Source of the DNA: Fredericiella sp963839515
GTDB lineage: Bacteria > Chloroflexota > Anaerolineae > Caldilineales > Caldilineaceae
DNA length: 64,000 nt
Assembly (NCBI GenBank): GCA_963839515.1
Contig: CAWIVN010000018.1
Span: forward strand, 248,001-312,000
Direction: 5' to 3'
Under the pieces are notes generated by a model. That model searched no databases. It worked only from the letters and a program-made list of their open reading frames with translations, and had not been told where the DNA came from. The number at the start of each line of letters is the position of its first letter. Positions within the stretch are counted from its first letter, which is position 1. Both the position numbers and the translations under genes were made by a program. Shown in pieces: positions 59,616-64,000 of this stretch.

Positions 59616-60644
59616 CTACGACGAACGCGCAGCATCGGGTGCGGCGCGGCAGACGGCGGTCGACTGGCGTACGACGAGCTGGGCTTGCAGCAAGCGGCAC
59701 TGCGGCGGCAGGTCAGGTTGAGCCAGGCGCTCGAAAAGCAACTGTGCAGCGACGACACCCAACTGGTACTTGGGTTGGGCGACGGTGGTTAATGGCGGGT
59801 TGATGTAGCCTGCCAAGTGAATGTCGTCAAAGCCGGCAATCGAAAGGTCGAGGGGCACCGCAATGCCGGCGGCGCGGGCGGCGGCGAGGGCGCCGATGGC
59901 CATGAGGTCATTGCCGGCAAAGATGGCGGTGGGCGGATCGGCGAGGGCAAGCAGGACCTGCGCCCCGTTATAGCCGCCAACGTCGCGAAAGTTGCCGTCG
60001 ACGACGAGCCGTTCGTCGATGGGCAAGCCGGCCTCTTGGAGGGCGCGGCAATAGCCGGCGCTGCGATCAGGTACGGGGCTGAGATGCGGTGGGCCGCCGA
60101 TGTAGCCGATACGGCGGTGGCCGAGGTCGAGCAAGTGGCGAGTGGCCAGGTAGCCGCCGGCGACGTTGTCGATATGAGCGCGGTCGATGGCCGCATCAGG
60201 TATGTCGCGGTCGATGACGACGACCGGGATGTTGCGCATGCGCAATGTGGCGGCGAGCTTGGCCTGATCGCCGGTGGGTACGAGCAGGACCCCATCCACC
60301 TGCTTTTGTACGAGCAGGTCCATGTAGAGCAGCTCGCGTGCGGGGTCGCCGTCGGAGTTGCAGAGAATTACGCTGAAGCCGTTGGCAAAACTGGTATCCT
60401 CGATGCCGCGTCCAACCTCGGCAAAGAAGGGGTTGGCGCTGTCGGGGACTATCAAACCAAGCGTGTGAGTCTGTTTGCGGCGCAGCGAACGGGCAAGGGC
60501 GTTAGGCTGGAAGCCCAGCTCGACCATGGCGGATTCCACGCGCGAGCGCAGGTCGGCGCTGACGGGGCGAGTGTCGTTGATGACATGGGAGACGGTGGTT
60601 GGAGAAACGCCGGCTCGTATTGCGACATCACGGATGGTGACCAC
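59616..60644 (-). CDS. LacI-family transcriptional regulator
   Basis: 342 aa, GTG start behind AGGA. N-terminal HTH TIRDVAIRAGVSPTTVSHVIND with hinge helix NALARSLRRKQTHTLGLIVPD, then a sugar-binding domain (PFFAEVGRGIEDTSFANGFSVILCN, DGVLLVPTGDQ, RRIGYIGGPPHLSPVPDRSAGYCRALQEAG, AIFAGNDLMAIGALAAARAAGIAVPLDLSIAGFDDIHLAGYINPPLTTVAQP). It probably represses itself and the sugar ABC genes through the tandem operators upstream, released by sugar. Confidence 0.92.
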   Translation of the reverse strand: MVTIRDVAIRAGVSPTTVSHVINDTRPVSADLRSRVESAMVELGFQPNALARSLRRKQTHTLGLIVPDSANPFFAEVGRGIEDTSFANGFSVILCNSDGDPARELLYMDLLVQKQVDGVLLVPTGDQAKLAATLRMRNIPVVVIDRDIPDAAIDRAHIDNVAGGYLATRHLLDLGHRRIGYIGGPPHLSPVPDRSAGYCRALQEAGLPIDERLVVDGNFRDVGGYNGAQVLLALADPPTAIFAGNDLMAIGALAAARAAGIAVPLDLSIAGFDDIHLAGYINPPLTTVAQPKYQLGVVAAQLLFERLAQPDLPPQCRLLQAQLVVRQSTAVCRAAPDAARSS

Positions 60645-60658
60645 AGGTCGATCCTATT

Positions 60659-60717
60659 CGCAAACGATTGCGCAAACGATTGCGACTAGTATAGCACGGT
60701 TATCTAGCGGGCGTCAA
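60659..60717 (-). promoter_or_regulatory. LacI promoter with two tandem operators
   Basis: TTGACG (60717-60712), 18-bp spacer, TATACT (60693-60688), then two overlapping CGCAAACGATTGCG sites at 60671-60684 and 60659-60672 (centres 12 bp apart) covering the start of transcription. The -35 lies in the last codons of the YkvA-like gene. Confidence 0.8.
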
Positions 60718-61113
60718 TAGGATCGAAAGAGGAAAAAACATACGCCAGAACCAGACTGCTGCCAGGGCCAGGACAATCAGCCAAATCAGCACGATAATGA
60801 CGGCTGCGGTACGGCTGACGGGTTTGCCGGAGGCAAAAGCGAGAGTGGACTTGGCACGGCATTCGGCGAACACCTGCGGCGGAATGAGACGGATGCAGAG
60901 GACGATAGCGGCGGGGAGGAGGATGACATCGTCGAGATAGCCGAGGACGGGGATGAAGTCAGGGATGAGGTCGATAGGGCTGAGAGCATAGCCGACGATC
61001 AGGACGGCCAGAGCCTTGGCATACCAGGGGGTGGCGGGATGCCGGGCAGCCAAGTAAAGGGCGAGGGTGTCACGCTTGACGGCGCGGGCGCGTAGGCGCA
61101 GGTTGGTGATCAT
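60700..61113 (-). CDS. YkvA-like DUF1232 membrane protein
   Basis: 137 aa from ATG 61113 (weak site). The DUF1232 signature YALSPIDLIPDFIPVLGYLDDVILLPAAIVL sits in the middle and a C-terminal membrane helix (AVIIVLIWLIVLALAAVWFWRMFF) follows. Function unknown. Confidence 0.8.
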   Translation of the reverse strand: MITNLRLRARAVKRDTLALYLAARHPATPWYAKALAVLIVGYALSPIDLIPDFIPVLGYLDDVILLPAAIVLCIRLIPPQVFAECRAKSTLAFASGKPVSRTAAVIIVLIWLIVLALAAVWFWRMFFPLSILLTPAR

Positions 61114-61147
61114 AGTGAAAGAGTATCGCGCCCGAGCGCGGCGGCTG

Positions 61148-61960
61148 CTACCCCAGGCGCGTGGCCCAGGAAGCCGTCCAAGTCGGATCAAGCCTGATCA
61201 GGCGGTTCTTTTTAAGATTCTGGCGGGCGATCCAGAGCAGGTCTTTGTCTTGTGTAGACTCGGCTTGGAGCAGCCAGCGTTCGAAGACGGGGCGGCTAGT
61301 TGCCGGATTGGCGGCCACGAGGACGCTCCAGCCGTAGCCGAGGGCCTGGCGGAGCACCTGGTAGCCGGAGTCGCGACGGGTGAGCGCGCCGGCAGCGACA
61401 ACAGACTTTGTAATGACATCGAAGATCGGGAGGACGGCGGCAGCTGGATCCCCGCTCGTAGAAGGGTGCAGGAGACGGGGTTCGGCAAGGGCGGCGACGG
61501 CGGCACGCTGTTCGAGCCAACTACCGCTGCTCCAAGCCTGCATCTCCCGGACCAGCGCAGGCACGTCGTGGTCACCCCAGTGTTGAAGGGCAATGGCGAC
61601 GGCTTCACGCACGCGCCAGCGCGCGTCGGCGGCGCGGCGGCGCAGTTCGGGCAGCCAAGATCGATCACCGTCCTCCAAAGAGGATGGGGCAACAAGCTTG
61701 CCTAAGCCAGCGACGGCGCAAACAGTGAGAAATTCGTCAGGTGTGTTGGCCGGCGCGCCTCTCGGGAAGACATTGTCGAGAGCGAGCAGGTGCTCAAAGC
61801 GTGCCCGATCGCCGGTATCGATTACCGCCTCGAGGAGTTCCAGGTTAGCGCGCGGGCCGGGGAGGCGCGATTCCTGGCGCAGGTAATCATCCCAGTCGGC
61901 GAGCTGGCGCAGGTGGGTGCGGTAGGCATCAATCGGGCTTGGCTTGCGGATGGTGGGCAC
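61148..61960 (-). CDS. HEAT-like repeat protein
   Basis: 270 aa, GTG 61960 behind AAAGGAG; the longer upstream frame lacks a site. Helical repeats with WRVREAVAIALQHWGDHDVPALVREM and LEQRAAVAALAEPRLL patterns of HEAT/PBS-lyase-type modules, and a C-terminal KDLLWIARQNLKKNRLIRLDPTW. This resembles the DNA-alkylation-repair-associated HEAT proteins of Chloroflexota, and the AlkA-like gene is nearby, but the link is only contextual. Confidence 0.65.
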   Translation of the reverse strand: MPTIRKPSPIDAYRTHLRQLADWDDYLRQESRLPGPRANLELLEAVIDTGDRARFEHLLALDNVFPRGAPANTPDEFLTVCAVAGLGKLVAPSSLEDGDRSWLPELRRRAADARWRVREAVAIALQHWGDHDVPALVREMQAWSSGSWLEQRAAVAALAEPRLLHPSTSGDPAAAVLPIFDVITKSVVAAGALTRRDSGYQVLRQALGYGWSVLVAANPATSRPVFERWLLQAESTQDKDLLWIARQNLKKNRLIRLDPTWTASWATRLG

Positions 61961-62001
61961 GGTTCGGGCTCCTTTTAGGGCTGGGTCCTCAGGGGTGTGG
62001 T

Positions 62002-63024
62002 TTACGAAGCATACAGGCGGGCGGTAGGGGCTTCGTGGCGGTGGAGGCGGCCGTGCTCGGCCAGGTATTCGAGGTGGGCGAGGGCTTCGGCGACGGCGAA
62101 ACGGACTTCGTGCTGGCTGAAGCGGTCGTAGTTGAACACGGCGTAGGAGACCTCGAGGGCGGTCGCCCCATGCGCCGCGGCAGCGTACATAGCCTCGATG
62201 CGCTCGGCGTGGTGGTGTTGAAGTTCGGCAATGCGGGTTTGCCAATCAACAATGGGGGCATGATGGCCGGGAAGGGCCAGGTCTACTTCGAGTTCGGCAA
62301 GTTGTGCGAGCGAGTGCAGGTAGCGGGCGAGCGGATCGGGTTCGGTGGTGGGCCAGACGCCAATGTTGGGCGTGATGCGCTGGAGGACCTGGTCGCCGCA
62401 AAGGATCAGGCAGTCGGCAGCGCTGTAGAAGATGAGCTGGCCGTCGGCGTGGCCGGGCGCGTGGATGGCGGTGAAGTTGCGGCCGCCCATGCGAATCGTG
62501 GCGCCGGGATGAATGGCGGTGATCGAGCGCGGGTGCGGGTAGGTCAGCGTGCGCAGGTAGTCCTGCTGGGTGGTAATGACGGTGGCGACGTCAGACGGGA
62601 CGCCGGCAGCATGCATGTAGTGGGCGACTACGTCGGCACGGTCGGGCGTGATATCCTCGAGCCAGGTAAGGCGGGCGATGTCGATCTCACGCGGGGAGAG
62701 CAGTACCTGGGCGCCGGTCTGCTGCTGGAGCCAGCCGGCAAGACCGAAGTGGTCGGGATGCATGTGGGTGAGCACGATGCGACCGATGCGGTGCGGGTCG
62801 ATGGACAGCTCGTGCCAGGCGGACTGCCAGCGGTCACGCAACTCGGGACGGTTGAGGCCGGCATCGAGAATCGTCCAGCCGTCTTCGTCACGCAGCAGGT
62901 AGCAGTTGACGTGGTTGAGGGCAAAGGGCAGCGGCTGGCGCAGTTGATAGATGTTCTCGGCTACCTGGCGGAGAGGGTTCTGGACCCCCTGGTGGGTAGT
63001 GGCAGGGGCAGGTGTACTGGTCAT
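62002..63024 (-). CDS. MBL-fold metallo-hydrolase
   Basis: 340 aa; start ATG overlaps the stop of the upstream gene (ATGA), so translation is coupled. Metallo-beta-lactamase fold with zinc motif THMHPDHFGLAGWL, HAPGHADGQL (His), CGDQVL (Asp) and ALPGHHAPI (His), and a C-terminal helical domain (AHGATALEVSYAVFNYDRFSQHEVRFAVAEALAHLEYLAEHGRL) typical of LACTB2-like or lactonase-like hydrolases. Substrate unknown. Confidence 0.85.
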   Translation of the reverse strand: MTSTPAPATTHQGVQNPLRQVAENIYQLRQPLPFALNHVNCYLLRDEDGWTILDAGLNRPELRDRWQSAWHELSIDPHRIGRIVLTHMHPDHFGLAGWLQQQTGAQVLLSPREIDIARLTWLEDITPDRADVVAHYMHAAGVPSDVATVITTQQDYLRTLTYPHPRSITAIHPGATIRMGGRNFTAIHAPGHADGQLIFYSAADCLILCGDQVLQRITPNIGVWPTTEPDPLARYLHSLAQLAELEVDLALPGHHAPIVDWQTRIAELQHHHAERIEAMYAAAAHGATALEVSYAVFNYDRFSQHEVRFAVAEALAHLEYLAEHGRLHRHEAPTARLYAS

Positions 63025-63644
63025 GATTTGCGTGCTCTCGTCGATAGATAGTGATGCCACAGGATGCGGGCGGCGACGGCGCGGTAGGGGCGCCAGGGTT
63101 CGGCCAGTGTCTCCAGCTCCTGCGGTGTCGGGCGCTGAGGGAGTGCCTTGATCTCCTGGGCGGCGACGAGCAGGCCGAGGTCGTAGTGCGGCCAGGCGTC
63201 GGGGCGGCCGAGGGCCATGAGCAGGTAGACCTCTGCAGTCCACGGGCCGATACCCTTGAGGGCGACCAAGGACTTGCGCACGGCGTCGTCGTCCATGGCG
63301 TCCAGGCTGTGCGGATCGAAGCGGCCTTCCTCGATGGCGGCGGCCAGGTAACGGGTGTAGGCCGTCTTCTGGCGGCTGAAGCCGATAGTGCGCAGCGTAG
63401 CATCGTCGAGTTGCAGGACGCTTGCCGGAGTGATCTCACCGATGGCGGCGGCGAGGCGGTCGTAGGCGGCGCGGGCAGAGGCGAGTGAGACCTGCTGTTC
63501 AAGGATCATCAGGACCAGCGTGGAAAAGCCAGGTTCACGCGCCCAGAGCGGTGGCGGGCCAAAGCGGGCGACGATCTGAGCGAGGTCGGCGTCCGATTGG
63601 GTAAGGTATTCCACAGCGGTGAGGAGGGAGGCGTCGGTGAGCAT
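63021..63644 (-). CDS. DNA-3-methyladenine glycosylase, AlkA-like
   Basis: 207 aa from ATG 63644 behind AAAGGAC. HhH-GPD fold: FSTLVLMILEQQVSLASARAAYDRL, FSRQKTAYTRYLAAAI, VALKGIGPWTAEVYLLMALGRPDAWPHYDLGL, in which GIGPWTAEVYL is the hairpin and the Asp of WPHYDLGL the catalytic acid. It lacks the N-terminal beta domain of E. coli AlkA (282 aa), as in short MAG-type enzymes. Four-base overlap with the MBL gene. Confidence 0.88.
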   Translation of the reverse strand: MLTDASLLTAVEYLTQSDADLAQIVARFGPPPLWAREPGFSTLVLMILEQQVSLASARAAYDRLAAAIGEITPASVLQLDDATLRTIGFSRQKTAYTRYLAAAIEEGRFDPHSLDAMDDDAVRKSLVALKGIGPWTAEVYLLMALGRPDAWPHYDLGLLVAAQEIKALPQRPTPQELETLAEPWRPYRAVAARILWHHYLSTRARKS

Positions 63645-63701
63645 GAGTGTGCGTCCTTTCGAGGGGAGTAGTATAGCACGCAACGCTTCCCGGAAGGGGG
63701 T

Positions 63702-64000
63702 CTATGCGAACATGCGGAAGTCGCGGAGGGTTTGGTGAAATTCGTTGAGGTAGAGCTGGGCCACGCCTTGGTTGGCAGCGATGACGTAGAGATCGTGCGA
63801 GTAGGTGGAGGTGTTGTACCAGTTGAAGCTGCCTTCGAGGACTTTATAGTCATCGATGACGCAGTATTTGCTGTGGATGGGACAGAAGGGGACGGGCTGG
63901 TCGTGCTTGCCATAGGCGAGTAGGACGGGGACGCCGGCGCGCTTGAGACGGTAGACGGCGGGCAGCAAGGGGCGGGCGAGTTCTTCGGCCATGGTGTATG
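63702..64000 (-). CDS. Phospholipase D-like protein, C-terminal part
   Basis: The frame is open to the window edge. The last ~99 codons carry one HxK motif: IHSKYCVIDDYKVLEGSFNWYNTSTYSHDLYVI, the second HKD half-site of PLD-superfamily nucleases/lipases; the first half-site would be outside. No second domain follows. Confidence 0.75.
   Translation of the reverse strand, partial: YTMAEELARPLLPAVYRLKRAGVPVLLAYGKHDQPVPFCPIHSKYCVIDDYKVLEGSFNWYNTSTYSHDLYVIAANQGVAQLYLNEFHQTLRDFRMFA

Overview
The window looks like a GC-rich chromosome segment from a filamentous Chloroflexota bacterium (Caldilineae/Anaerolineae-like; inferred from gene content, not from a marker gene). Pointers are Thr/Pro-rich spacers and unrelated secreted proteins sharing a short LPL-type C-terminal tail, archaeal-type aspartyl- and prolyl-tRNA synthetases, a fused E1 alpha/beta 2-oxo acid dehydrogenase, an effector-associated-domain adaptor, and giant XRE/NB-ARC/WD40 proteins. 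I see no tRNA, rRNA, CRISPR, transposase or phage gene.

Layout. 1-4750 (minus): two paralogous secreted metallophosphoesterases and a thrombospondin-type-3 calcium-binding protein, whose two promoters share an identical architecture. 4758-6642 (minus): AspRS behind a complete Asp-specific T-box riboswitch and, between T-box terminator and gene, a 24-codon ORF made mostly of Asp and Asn codons. 6912-17290: secreted or carbohydrate-active proteins (apiosidase-like and GH26 glycosidases, trypsin-like protease, HAF-repeat protein), a heavily frameshifted multicopper oxidase, an MFS transporter and a small ABM-like protein. 17701-23617: PAS-rich histidine kinase, UROD-family protein, alpha/beta hydrolase, HtrA protease. 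23927-30044 (minus operon): fused E1, E2, a pentulose-phosphate epimerase and a ribulokinase-like kinase.

30308-47550 is the most unusual part. An EAD1-like adaptor and a membrane TPR-like protein share a GGAF(I/V)GRD motif. They are followed by two XRE-NB-ARC-WD40 STAND proteins that bracket a three-gene minus operon: a PhcB-like methyltransferase, a hotdog/leucine-carboxyl-methyltransferase fusion, and a FabF-like ketosynthase whose catalytic Cys is Tyr. A scrambled third copy of the same unit (KS, methyltransferase and NB-ARC fragments) lies at 45766-46556. Both intact STAND genes and the downstream proS carry copies of one ~69-bp promoter element. I infer a tandemly amplified cassette that may couple fatty-acyl methyl-ester chemistry to a STAND sensor.

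47556-64000: proS, two TMEM198-like membrane proteins, a secreted beta-sandwich protein, oligoendopeptidase F, a helical orphan, a double GNAT, an rbs-type sugar ABC operon headed by a LacI regulator with tandem operators, a YkvA-like protein, a HEAT-like protein, an MBL-fold hydrolase translationally coupled to an AlkA-like glycosylase, and the end of a phospholipase D-like gene. Several families of short palindromic repeats are scattered through the window, some lying in frame inside the E1 and E2 genes.
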